Source: Larix kaempferi
Lineage: Eukaryota; Streptophyta; Pinopsida; Pinales; Pinaceae
Reading direction: 5' to 3'
Assembly (NCBI GenBank): GCA_027924585.1
Contig: BSBM01000007.1
Location: 5,782,001 to 5,846,000 of the forward strand
Length of the DNA stretch: 64,000 bases
The translations under genes were made by a program, and so were the position numbers. Positions 41,201 to 50,262 of the stretch are shown piece by piece (within the stretch, counting starts at the first letter, position 1; every line of letters begins with the position of its first letter). The notes beneath the pieces are model-generated. The model was not told where the DNA came from and did no database searches. It was given only the letters and a program-made list of their open reading frames with translations.

Positions 41201-43954
41201 ATCCCACCACCGTCACCGGAGACCCAAGTCGCAAACCTCTGTACTGTTTCGCAGAATACGCAAACATCCGGCGGTCAACCACCATTGATCCCCAGTCACA
41301 TTGGTGTCACACCCATCCACACCATCCCCTTCCTATTTCCTCCTTCGGGTGTAGTAAGCGCCCCGGTTATGGCTACCCTTAGCCTACCCGGGCTAACATT
41401 GGGATTGCCCGTGTGGTATATTCCGCCTCCCGTTCGACTACCAACACCAGACGTCATCCTCCAACCGGTACAACCTATTGTTACCACAAATCAACCTCCT
41501 CCTGGCGTCGCGATCCCTTCGTCGGCAACGACACCTCCTCCTAACCTCAATATTCCTTCGTCGTCAATGAAACCTCCTCCTGGTCTCACGATTGCTTCAA
41601 CGTCAAAGGATCCCCCTCTCCTTGCTAAGCCCACTGGGGGCAGAGGTCCACAACCCTACACTACTATACCACCTCCTAAGGCAGCCAAACCCCCACCGGT
41701 GTTTCGAGCTCCCCCCAAATGTTCATTATGCGATGAAATTGGCCATCCAACTCACCAATGCCCACATTTACCGGCACTCCAAGAACATATGAATATGTTG
41801 GACGATGACATCGGCATCCCAGTAGTCAGATTAGAGCCACCTCTACAGCCTCGCGACAAATCACTGCGCACTAACCATCCTTGTGCTATATGCAGCGTTT
41901 ACGGCCACTACTCTCACCATTGCCCTGATCTACCTGACTATAGAGCAGCGTTGTACGAGTTAAACAATGCCGACTTAGAGATATCTCCTCCCCTTATCGA
42001 GGAGATTCACCCTCCACCATCATCCTCGTCAGAAGAAGTCAATACGATATATATGATTTCGACAACCTCCAAACCAGAACCCCTCGATTTATGGTCTGAT
42101 TACTTCAATACTGACGAGCAGATTTTGGAGACACTCACTGCACCCGACTACCCTTGGGATGATATGCATCATCGCTCGTACTTCCTACCGGAGACATCTA
42201 CCTCCACCGCATCCGACCAGCTATCAGTCGAGTCGAAAGACTTCATACCCGCTAAGGTCGATTGGTTAAAGGACCCCATCCCCGCACCAGATGCCTTTGA
42301 AGAAGGGAACATGTCAAACATTTCCCCCACTATACAGATAGACATTTCCACAACACCAGGGAAACCTGAGCTCATCTCGTTGGGCGCATCTTGCACTCAA
42401 GCAGAAACTCAGGCGTACAAAAAGCTCTTTCAAGAGTTCCGCGATGTCTTCGCCTGGTCCTATACCGAGATGCCTGGTCTCGACCCCGCCATTATTGAAC
42501 ACCACATCGATACATGGCCCGAAGTACCCCCTGTTCGTCAGAAACAGCGACCTATTCACCCTGCCAAGCTCCTCGCTGTTAAGGCTGAAGTCGAAAAACT
42601 TCGAAAAGCAGGTTTCATCTACCCTATTCCGTACACCACATGGGTGTCGAACCCCGTTCCTGTCAACAAAAAACAAGGCACCCTTAGAGTATGCACTGAT
42701 TTCCGCGATCTAAACCACGCTTGTCCAAAAGACAATTTCCCCACGCCATTCATTGACCAACTCATTGATGAGTGTGCGGGCCATGAGGTCCTATCCTTCA
42801 TGGACGGGTTTTCCGGATATAACCAGATCCACATCCGCAAGGAGGATCAGTACAAGACTGCCTTTACCACCCCATGGGGCACCTTTGCCTATCGCGTCAT
42901 GCCATTTGGCCTTAAAAATGCTGGTGCCACTTTCCAGCGAGCCATGACCTATTGCTTTCACGACTTGGTCCATATCCTGCGAGTCTATCTTGACGACCTC
43001 ACAGCGCGTTCCCGAAAACGATCAGACCACCTTAACGACCTCCGGCAAGTTTTCCTGCATTGTCGCAAATATAAAATCCGCTTGAACCCACACAAGTGTG
43101 TCTTTTGCATCCCAGCGGGCCGGTTGTTGGGTTTCATTGTTTCCCAAGATGGGATCACTGTCGACCCCCTGAAGGTCAAAGCCATCTTAGAACTTCCCCC
43201 TCCTCGCACGCTTCGACAGCTTCAGAGCTTGCAAGGGCGGTCCAATTTTCTTAGGCGCTTTGTCCCTGATTATGCCACCAAAGTCCACGGGTTCTTACGC
43301 TTGCTTCGTACCCACATACCCTTTGTTTGGGACGAACAAGCAAACACGGCATTCGAAGCCCTCAAGAAAGCTCTCACACAAGCCCCCTTGATATCCCCAC
43401 CGGATTTCTCCCAAGACTTCACCCTTTACGTCTCGGCATCCGAACATGCCGTGTCCGGAGTTTTGGTCCAAGAAGATGCTTCCCACAAAGAGCATGTGAT
43501 TTATTACGTCAGCCAGACCTTATCTGGCCCACCTCTACGTTACCCATATGAGGAAAGATTAGCACTAGCTGTAGTCTTTTCCGTGCAAAAACTGCGACAC
43601 TATATTTTGCTTAGTCATACCACGGTTGTCGCCGACTCCAACCCCATGGTCTACCTCCTTACCCGGCGGCTCCTTCAGGGTCGTGTCGCTAAATGGGTCA
43701 TTATCCTCCAGGAATATGACCTTACTTTCAAGACTCCCAAGAGCACCAAAGCCCTCGCGCTTGCTCACCTCATTACAGATCTCCCATCCTCTTCAACATC
43801 ACCCGTCATCCAAACGGACTTGATTGACGAGCAGATATTCGTCATTTCGTCTGACGACCCTTGGTATGGAGACATATTGACTTACCTGCGTACACAAAAA
43901 TTCCGACCACACATCGATCGTGATGGACGCCGTCCATTTTTGACCATTTTTTAG
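38213..43954 (+). CDS. gypsy gag-protease-RT-RNase H polyprotein (no integrase)
   Basis: One open frame of about 1,913 codons. The first ATG is at 38213; the frame is open upstream but only from a TTG. Domains: retrotransposon gag (SDIPKFEGKAGEDPQNHIMS near residue 190; AAKWYIEQP), a long Pro/Gln-rich linker, zinc knuckle CSICGVYGHYTHAC (near 597), aspartic protease (IIDEGASTCVMS near 841, with YNLLLGRSYM), a second Pro-rich linker with two more knuckles, CSLCDEIGHPTHQC (near 1170) and CAICSVYGHYSHHC (near 1224), RT (FMDGFSGYNQI, VYLDDLTARS near 1590) and RNase H (LYVSASEHAVSGVLVQED near 1740), where the first catalytic aspartate is absent, as is frequent in Tat-lineage elements. It ends after DDPWYGDILTYLRTQKF, the point where relatives continue into further domains and integrase. 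Confidence 0.95.
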   Translation: MSGTPVDPLYTLTIGQTSADLSAAVPSTATATPLGMPNMGNTPHSGMPSTGPSPVMGMPNMGVIPPSVSTNPIPGIPSAIPNPSVTHVALGSAIPGIPTAIPNPSVTQVALGSANPYQATPFGGHIPSIPSIPIGATGPLHHTTMARQVPVPVTTSASLPYMASLNLPDLARLTNDPIRHDPAWPHMPTKLPSDIPKFEGKAGEDPQNHIMSFHLWCSSNSIVDDSIRLRLLQRTFTGSAAKWYIEQPHGTHSTFTSLASTFLQFFQLPVRYDAGVEILLSCRQNTATHITDHIHDWRRRRSLCKIKLDDRIFLDWFLKSLLPLIAKDVASERPQSEEEAILKAQQFDLIYAQSGYLYTIIPDAPRGDSARGDTPGASHAADGIIGQITPQAKPFSMMSTMPAPDLSRATSSSGATTSYAPTNQTHHVHGPSCPQHCYGQAPSAYVPPTYYAHPTVQNPMQFQQQPMHYPQPVAPANITPPPAQGYQQPQQATGPPPAPPAYYPPQPAPAPAAPQNPPNAQGHVYAQQHQPQYQNNQRNQGGQPNRGRGRNRGNNQNRNQAPQPTHPPQDNNAAPAHQNPDRPPKQPKNANLRTNHPCSICGVYGHYTHACPHLERARQLWTNDAHRQGQAAPQPPPNPPPPPQQPLVLQNPFPTQGVVNTQPLAPQQGNVQPQQITYTAPDQPMFDSGTHHLLMMSTADVNIQTRRNQYGPTSEAPPAEKDTNANPTDQTLRIPQVPLDGASKAPRFPLRRINNNPNARAASNYNIVDDLAQSPAAMSALEVLKTCPTQRKTLLSAIGAIDPNDSNLMTFDLDQSEPRLPSTIAVQVSVSIRNLVIHRCIIDEGASTCVMSTFVWQKLGSPALQQSTTALRAYDGRSAQPQGLLPKVPVQLGGKTVLIDIEVINAQLDYNLLLGRSYMYAMKAVASSVFRTMMFPHEGRVVKIDQLTYYDPNAPAAPENVLPMIEQPASSAVTSFVSSVAPGLYSDTPMTSTFQAIPPPSPETQVANLCTVSQNTQTSGGQPPLIPSHIGVTPIHTIPFLFPPSGVVSAPVMATLSLPGLTLGLPVWYIPPPVRLPTPDVILQPVQPIVTTNQPPPGVAIPSSATTPPPNLNIPSSSMKPPPGLTIASTSKDPPLLAKPTGGRGPQPYTTIPPPKAAKPPPVFRAPPKCSLCDEIGHPTHQCPHLPALQEHMNMLDDDIGIPVVRLEPPLQPRDKSLRTNHPCAICSVYGHYSHHCPDLPDYRAALYELNNADLEISPPLIEEIHPPPSSSSEEVNTIYMISTTSKPEPLDLWSDYFNTDEQILETLTAPDYPWDDMHHRSYFLPETSTSTASDQLSVESKDFIPAKVDWLKDPIPAPDAFEEGNMSNISPTIQIDISTTPGKPELISLGASCTQAETQAYKKLFQEFRDVFAWSYTEMPGLDPAIIEHHIDTWPEVPPVRQKQRPIHPAKLLAVKAEVEKLRKAGFIYPIPYTTWVSNPVPVNKKQGTLRVCTDFRDLNHACPKDNFPTPFIDQLIDECAGHEVLSFMDGFSGYNQIHIRKEDQYKTAFTTPWGTFAYRVMPFGLKNAGATFQRAMTYCFHDLVHILRVYLDDLTARSRKRSDHLNDLRQVFLHCRKYKIRLNPHKCVFCIPAGRLLGFIVSQDGITVDPLKVKAILELPPPRTLRQLQSLQGRSNFLRRFVPDYATKVHGFLRLLRTHIPFVWDEQANTAFEALKKALTQAPLISPPDFSQDFTLYVSASEHAVSGVLVQEDASHKEHVIYYVSQTLSGPPLRYPYEERLALAVVFSVQKLRHYILLSHTTVVADSNPMVYLLTRRLLQGRVAKWVIILQEYDLTFKTPKSTKALALAHLITDLPSSSTSPVIQTDLIDEQIFVISSDDPWYGDILTYLRTQKFRPHIDRDGRRPFLTIF

Positions 43955-45741
43955 CCCCTCTCGTGGCCTCGGTTTGCGTGCCACATCGGCCGTTCTCCGT
44001 TTTCGACAATCCTTATGGCACCGGATCCAGTTTTCCGCACAGATGACGATGCTTGAGACCTTTTCTCACCTTCATCAATCCATTTTTGTTCGGTATAATT
44101 TTATCCCTTTTTCGGGCCGAGCAAACCCTTTTACGAAAAAGGCACTTAGGGAGTTTCTGTTAAGCTCTTTTCTGACTCCTAAAACAATGAAAAGATCGCC
44201 GAGCAATCTTGCTTCCTTTCATGCTCGATAAACGTATCTGAAAGGGCGTCTACCTGGTATAAGTTTACCCCTTTTCCGGACCTCGTAGACTAATTACGAA
44301 AAAGGTATACTCTAGTCACATCGGCTAGAAGAGTTCTCCATCCACATCATTTTATCCTTTTTCGGGCCTTGGAGACTAAACTTACGAAAAAGAAACACCA
44401 ACAGAGTCCACTTACCGCTTTCAGACTCTCTAAACATGATAGCAACCATGAGCATGAGCCGTCCTGGGCTCACAAAATCCACAGGACCGTACCATTTCAG
44501 AGCACACTGTTATCCCTTCTTGGAGCTCATTAAAACTACGAAGAAGGAATCAATGGTGCCTCTTGGCGCCACGACAGATCATATCTACTCACATAGCAGC
44601 TTCCCCATTTTGGTCGCCTTTGTTCAGAATATTCTGCAGTATGTCACCCTGAAACTCCCTCGACAGCTACCATCAGCTTGTCCTCCCCCCCCCCCAGAGT
44701 CAATATATACCATTTAGTCAAAGCAATGATCCCTGCACCTACAAGTCAGTTCCCTACGCTGCAAGGTCAACCATGTCATCATGCTCTGAACAAAGGAAGT
44801 TTGAGTCTACCCATTTTTTGACCCAGTTATTTCCCATCCCCACAAGTATGTCAGTCCTACCATCAGTACTACAACACTTCAGTTCTACACCTCGTGCTCC
44901 TATCAAGGAAACATCATTGCCTTGTTAGTTGCTGGTCTCCCTCTGTCGACGACAACCACATTGATTCCAGAGGATAGACCTAGAGGTCCCTGTGTCTTGG
45001 ACTCATTACCATTCATGATGAGTGCCTACGAATCATTTCGAGAGGAATCCTCAGTGCCTCTCCGAATGCTTGTTTCTCACATGCTCGACTCCAACACCTT
45101 GATCGCATCGTTGAGACTCGCACAGGGTATTTGCCCGTTCAGTTATTAGTCGAAGACCCCGGATACCACCTGACTCCTCCACATATGAGAGTCTACCTAT
45201 GGATACAACCACTTACACTCTTTCTATAGATATCCGGGTTGTGCATGGCGATAGCATTCACATTTACCCCTGTTTCATACTCCCTTGAGTATACAGTTAC
45301 ATTATTTATCAGAGATGACTCATAATCTCTGAGTCCCTGCAGATGTTGGACACCTTCCGTTTCAGCAGTTCCACAGTTATTCCAGTGTATCAGGTATAGA
45401 GATCAGCCATGATCATGAGTATATCCCACAAAAATGTCCCCTCTGGACCATTATGATGTACCAGTATCTTTCTTTACGTATTAGATCCCCCATCTTGGGA
45501 CTAATTGTTTTGTATATGTCTTGATACGAGCATGGGAATGCCCGCCTCGTCCTTTATCAGAGATTGTACCTCATTCATATTGAGGCCATGTAATATTTTT
45601 TATTTTTGCAGCTTCCAAGGGCCGTGGCTCCAGTCTCCAACCGGTCTCTTCTCTCCCCTAAAACCCAGAAAAAGGACAAAAGAACTATGATGTCTATCGG
45701 CCATACGATGAGCTCCTGCCCTCACACATCAGGGGGCAATC
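43955..45741 (+). other. noncoding 3' region of the gypsy element
   Basis: The region follows the polyprotein stop and runs to the 3' LTR. Frames of up to about 93 codons are present, but none shows the HHCC or D-D-E pattern of an integrase. It carries a hairpin series at 44104-44550 and ends with the purine tract near 45730-45740. Confidence 0.75.
44104..44550 (+). repeat. four imperfect hairpin repeats in the gypsy 3' region
   Basis: Each has a left arm like ATCCCTTTTTCGGGCC and a right arm like TACGAAAAAGG, separated by about 20 bases: 44105-44142, 44266-44307, 44356-44392 and 44514-44547. The arms pair (CCTTTTTCG with CGAAAAAGG), and in the fourth both arms have changed together (CCCTTCTT with AAGAAGG), keeping the pairing. 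Confidence 0.8.
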
Positions 45742-46466
45742 TGTTAACACCTAAAAAGTGCTCACTAGCTCATTCCCTTACTCACATGACCCATTTGTCC
45801 ACTTTTCCACCATCTGAGCCTCTGAAACCAACAAAAGGTCACCAAAAGACCTTAGTACACCCCTTTTTCCATTAAAAAAGATTATTTTTCCAAGAAAATC
45901 ATAAAAAACCCTCAAAAAGGGTCCAAATTCCCAAAAATATTAAAAAGGGAATTAAAATATTATTTTTATTCAAAAAAGGAAAAAGGAGGGAAAATTACCT
46001 AAACCATGTTGGTCAATACCATTGGTTTCCACAAAACCACAAATGGTATTCCTCACCACCAAAACCTATAAAAAGGTGATAGGGGCTCCTCATTTCACAT
46101 CCTTCCATTATCTCATCCTTATGCTGCTGAAATCTCCCCTGAGCACTTTTAGCCATTGAAGCAACCTTGGAGAAAGAGACCTATTGGAGTTTGGAGCTAC
46201 TCATCTTGGGAGTTGCTCAACATCAACCTTCACCATTGAAGGTAATATCGCAAGCACTTGCTTGCCCCCCACTTTTCAATACAAAAAATTATTTATTATG
46301 TTTCTTGTTCTTGATTTTGAATTGTTTACATTATTTGCTTAGATTCTAGTTTAGATCCATGAAAAGTATTGTTTATTTAGTTTATTGTTTTTATTTCTAT
46401 TGAAACTGCTACTACTAGTTAGTAGGTGCCCATAGCACTAAGCTTGGTTGCAAAACCGAGCCAACA
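45742..46466 (+). repeat. 3' LTR of the gypsy element
   Basis: It starts TGTTAACACC after CAGGGGGCAATC and ends GAGCCAACA before the second GGTGG. By eye it differs from the 5' LTR at three bases plus one extra T in a T-run. Confidence 0.96.
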
Positions 46467-46695
46467 GGTGGGGTTAGGCAAAGGGAATGTTCTAAAGCAA
46501 ACCATTCGCTAAAAACACTTGGAGAAGAGAAACAATGGATTTCCTCATGGACATAATCTATTATCTCAATTTTTAAGAAAATATGCAATAAAGATGCACA
46601 CATCTACACAAATGGAATTTTATAATGGAAATAATTACATAAAAAACATAAAAATAGATTATCTCCATTTTCATAAAAATGTAATTATCTCCATA

Positions 46696-46812
46696 AGTAT
46701 TAAATATTTAAACTTTGATTAACAATGTCAAACTCCACACTTTTCATCTCTCATTTAATTTTTAAATAAACTTTTAAAAAACATAAAAATAGGTTATTTA
46801 GTCCATTTTCAT
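46696..46812 (-). repeat. right arm of the inverted repeat flanking the gypsy element
   Basis: It contains AACTCCACACTTTTCATCTC and TTTTTAAATAAA, the reverse complement of the arm at 34490-34610. Only a few mismatches and small indels separate the two arms. Confidence 0.72.
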
Positions 46813-46815
46813 TTT

Positions 46816-48300
46816 TATAGCATAAAAGATCTTTTCATTAGATATTTGTAATTATAGCCACATGGTAGAAGATGTCGAAATGATGGTGTTATATATTTTA
46901 TAATATAAGTTCACAAAATTGTTTAGTACATTAATCGTAACAATTACATGATAGTAACTGCATTGTAAGGAAGAATATATTATACAATTTTTCAAAATAA
47001 ATATGCATGATATTTTTTTCACAATTTAAAATGCATCTTATATAATACATCAATAATGAGCATCAACTAATGAGCTATGAGATAAAAGTCTATAAAGAGT
47101 ATCTTTTTATTAATTTGATAAGTGAGTGTGTTATTTGTTGTATTATTAATTTTTATAATTATGTGATTTTAGGCATTCAAGTTCCCAGATGGTGAATGTT
47201 TTCGACACAATTTTAATTTTTATGATATTTAAAAGGAATACAACTCTAAGGAGGGAAAATAATGCACCATAATAAGCACATAACTTGACCACTATTACAA
47301 TATCAACTATAATTATTTTCAATATTTTTCTTTTACAAAATAAAGGGATAGTTCCTCCATGGAAAAAATACAAACTATAGGCAAATTTTTAATTATAACT
47401 TGCAAGTTCTCATTGTAACTATAATTGCAAATTGCAACTATAAATTTGTAGTTTGTGATTTCTTGTTGTGATTGTAACTGTAATTCTAATTTGTAGTTGT
47501 GAAATTGTAATAATGATTGTAAATTGTAACTTGCTAATATAACTAAGATTTTGCACAATTTGTAATTATAATTATAGCTAATATAAAACACATTGACATA
47601 AGGACATAAATAAACAAAATAAATTGCATTGCACACATGGATGATACTCATTGACATAAACAAAATACATCATACACACGAAGATAAATATCATAAAATA
47701 ATTTCACATCCCATTGAGTTCATAAACAAATAAGTCTATATATACAAAACAATAAAACATACGACAATGTGATCATCAAATCAATGACCACCACCACCAT
47801 CACTTAACATCATTTAATGTACCATCATCATCATCATTGTGACCACCTACTAAACATAACAATCGTCTAACATACACATCTATAATCACCTATCAAGCAA
47901 AAGCACCATCTTACATACTCATAAAAAAACTAAAATAATCAAACATACACATCAAACATCACCTAGCATACACATGTAAACATTACATACCATCATGTAA
48001 TATATACATTTAAAAGATATAATTAATATCATTTAACACTCAAATCTAATAATAACATCTTAAAAAACACATGATCCATTATCTAAATAGCCATCATGCA
48101 CACATCTAACAAACACCATGCAACATAGTACACATCTATCAAGCACAAGTAGCAAAGATATATAACTTGACCTAACATACACATCAGCATCCATATATCA
48201 ATAAACATCAACATCAACATGAAAAATGGAGTATCTATGTGTGTGTATGTGAAGAATAATATCAAATTGATGATACATGCCAAATATACATCTCTAGTCT
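46816..48300. other. AT-rich, low-complexity DNA
   Basis: No gene was seen. From 47395 to 47590 short words such as TTGTAATTATAACT and ATTGCAAATTGCAAC recur irregularly. From 47770 to 48240 there are CAT/ACATACACATC-rich simple repeats. Confidence 0.6.
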
Positions 48301-50160
48301 AATAACTGCTATGAGATATCTATTCTACCTCTGGAACCAGAGACATCACTACCTCTGCCAGCAAAGCCAAAGGCATCGACACCTCCACTAACATAGCTAC
48401 ATAGCACACATCCAGGAAACATAACATGAAAGAGAGCAGAATAGCTGCCAAACTCTCTCGAATGATGTATCTCATCCTCTGCATCGATAATCGTATATGG
48501 AACCTGGGATATGGATAGAGTAGGAGATGGTGGATGATTGGGTTGGTGAGGAGGAGATGGTGGTGAGTTGATTGGGTGTGCAGGAATAGATACTAGCTGC
48601 TCATCATGGCGAAGTGGAGAAGTAGGAGGAGGTGGATCATGAGATGTGGTCGAGGCTCCGTCGTGGTGAGGAGGAGGAGGAGGTGGAGGAGGTTGAGGAT
48701 TGGTGTCGTGCTCATCAGATGCGGTAGAGTCATCCTCTGGCCTCCGAGCATCTAGAAGGATGGATGCACCAATGATATATCACATCAAAAACCTCATATC
48801 ACAAGGAACCATCCTCCATAAATTTGTTAGCTTAGGGTCTCGCATGATCTCTCAGACTCGTACAAGCTGGACTCCTTGACAATCCAACAATGAGAGCAAC
48901 CTATCAGCCACATCCTGTCGATACCTATCATTTGGACTACGTTGTGGGCCATGTCTATGAAAGGCAGGCATCTTAGCCTCTTGCATATCGTCATCGAATA
49001 GAATGGGAGGAGGCCCCTCCCCCTCGAATGTTCCAATGTCTACATAATATATAGTAGACAAGAAATATAATTAGACAAATTCATCAAAACAATTAATAAA
49101 CCTATTTAAAGAAAATGTTAGAATATATTTCATTTGCATTAAATTAGAGAATAAAATGCAACTCGATTAATTTAAACATAATGATAATATTACCTCTCTC
49201 ATCAGGTGGCTCATCCTGGGTGAAAAAGATGTTGGGACATCCTCTCCAGTCCAACCCAGGATACGGGTATGGCATAGGGTCCTCCTCGCTGGTGAGCATC
49301 TCCAACACCTCTGCTGTGATTCGTGCCAGGAACTCGGGCTGCCCCTTCTAAGGAATCATCTCTCTCGACATGTGCATATTCGCCTCTGTCATCGACCTAG
49401 GAGGGTGGTGGTCAAATGATAGCATCATGGTTGGAATACTCTCAAAAAATAAACAGAAAAGCTTTGAAGTAAAAGGGAAGTTGTCCCTCCCATCAAACAC
49501 TAAATGATATTGATCCAAAGCAAAAAAAACTATCGTATAAAAATGGCGGACCACTTAATTCATCTAGGTGACCGCACTGAATAATCTACATAATATAAAA
49601 GAGGGAAACTAATTAATTTCCCATTAGTGGTGAGGTGTGTTATGCTCATAACCATTATTGAGAGGCACCTAATCTCCTCTGCACTAAAAGCATCAATCTA
49701 GAGTTATCCACCACGCACTTGAAAAATCAACATGATCAATGATGTCAGAAATGATATATCTATGAGAGTAAACAAGTTGAATCTCTTCTTGAACACCTAT
49801 TGGGACGTCGAGGAACTGGGGAAAATCCTCCCCTCTCCTAGATAGCCAAATAATGAAATAAATCTACTCCTCAGTGGGATGGAACCACTGATCGAGACCA
49901 ATGTGAAATGCCTATATCCCATGATCCCAACAACGAATGAACTGCGCCAACAAAGATGAGTTCCCCTTGAGGGATGTAGCCTCTTGATATAACTTCAGAA
50001 GGCCTACATCCATCAACAGGTCTTGTGTCTGGGTTGTGATGGGGTGAGGGTACAAATCCCTCTCCCTCTCTTACAACTCCCAATCACACATGCAGTCATG
50101 CGGGTCAACTCATGCCTGCTGTTGCAAACCCACCTCTCGTCGCTGATGTCTCTAATACAC
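48300..50160 (-). pseudogene. plant mobile domain (PMD)-like gene relic, right copy
   Basis: The minus strand reads GFVPSPHHNPDTRPVDGC (near 50020-50070), LAQFIRCWDHGI then GLDQWFHPTEE and IYFIIWLSRRGEDFPQFLDV (near 49800-49950), matching the PMD core pattern PTxEDxxFLxGLxxRG. Further segments are RSMTEANMHMSREMIP (near 49350-49400), PYPYPGLDWRGCPNIFF (near 49210-49270) and a proline-rich C-terminal part (PQPPPPPPPPHHDG near 48660-48700), ending FGFAGRGSDVSGSRGRIDIS near 48310. Stops break the first part. Gaps such as 49560-49690 look like introns. It faces the similar left copy at 29040-29990. Its role in the transposon is unknown. Confidence 0.6.
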
Positions 50161-50257
50161 ATATTACATCAATTGGTGTCATAAATAGAGATAAAAAATA
50201 GTAAAAACTTCATTAAATCAACATTTGATTTATTAAAATAAAACTATAAATTTATTC

Positions 50258-50262
50258 TCAAA
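50258..50262. repeat. target duplication TCAAA of the LARD-like element
   Basis: TCAAA precedes the left LTR and recurs at 61716-61720 after the right LTR. Confidence 0.9.

Larger units (their letters stand above)
35417..46466 (+). mobile_element. young Tat/Ogre-like gypsy element without integrase
   Basis: Complete ends: LTRs 35417-36140 and 45742-46466, a tRNA-Arg-like primer site after the first, a purine tract CAGGGGGCAA before the second, and the 5-bp duplication GGTGG. The two LTRs differ by about three substitutions and one T indel, so insertion was recent. Inside are a 2-kb leader with a 33-bp GC-rich minisatellite, one long gag-PR-RT-RNase H frame, and about 1.8 kb of noncoding DNA with repeated hairpins where integrase would be expected. 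It must have used integrase from another element. Confidence 0.95.

Noticed and set aside
43955-45741. An integrase in the gypsy 3' region
   Set aside because: I looked in the plus frames for HHCC, D-D-E and chromodomain-like patterns and saw none.
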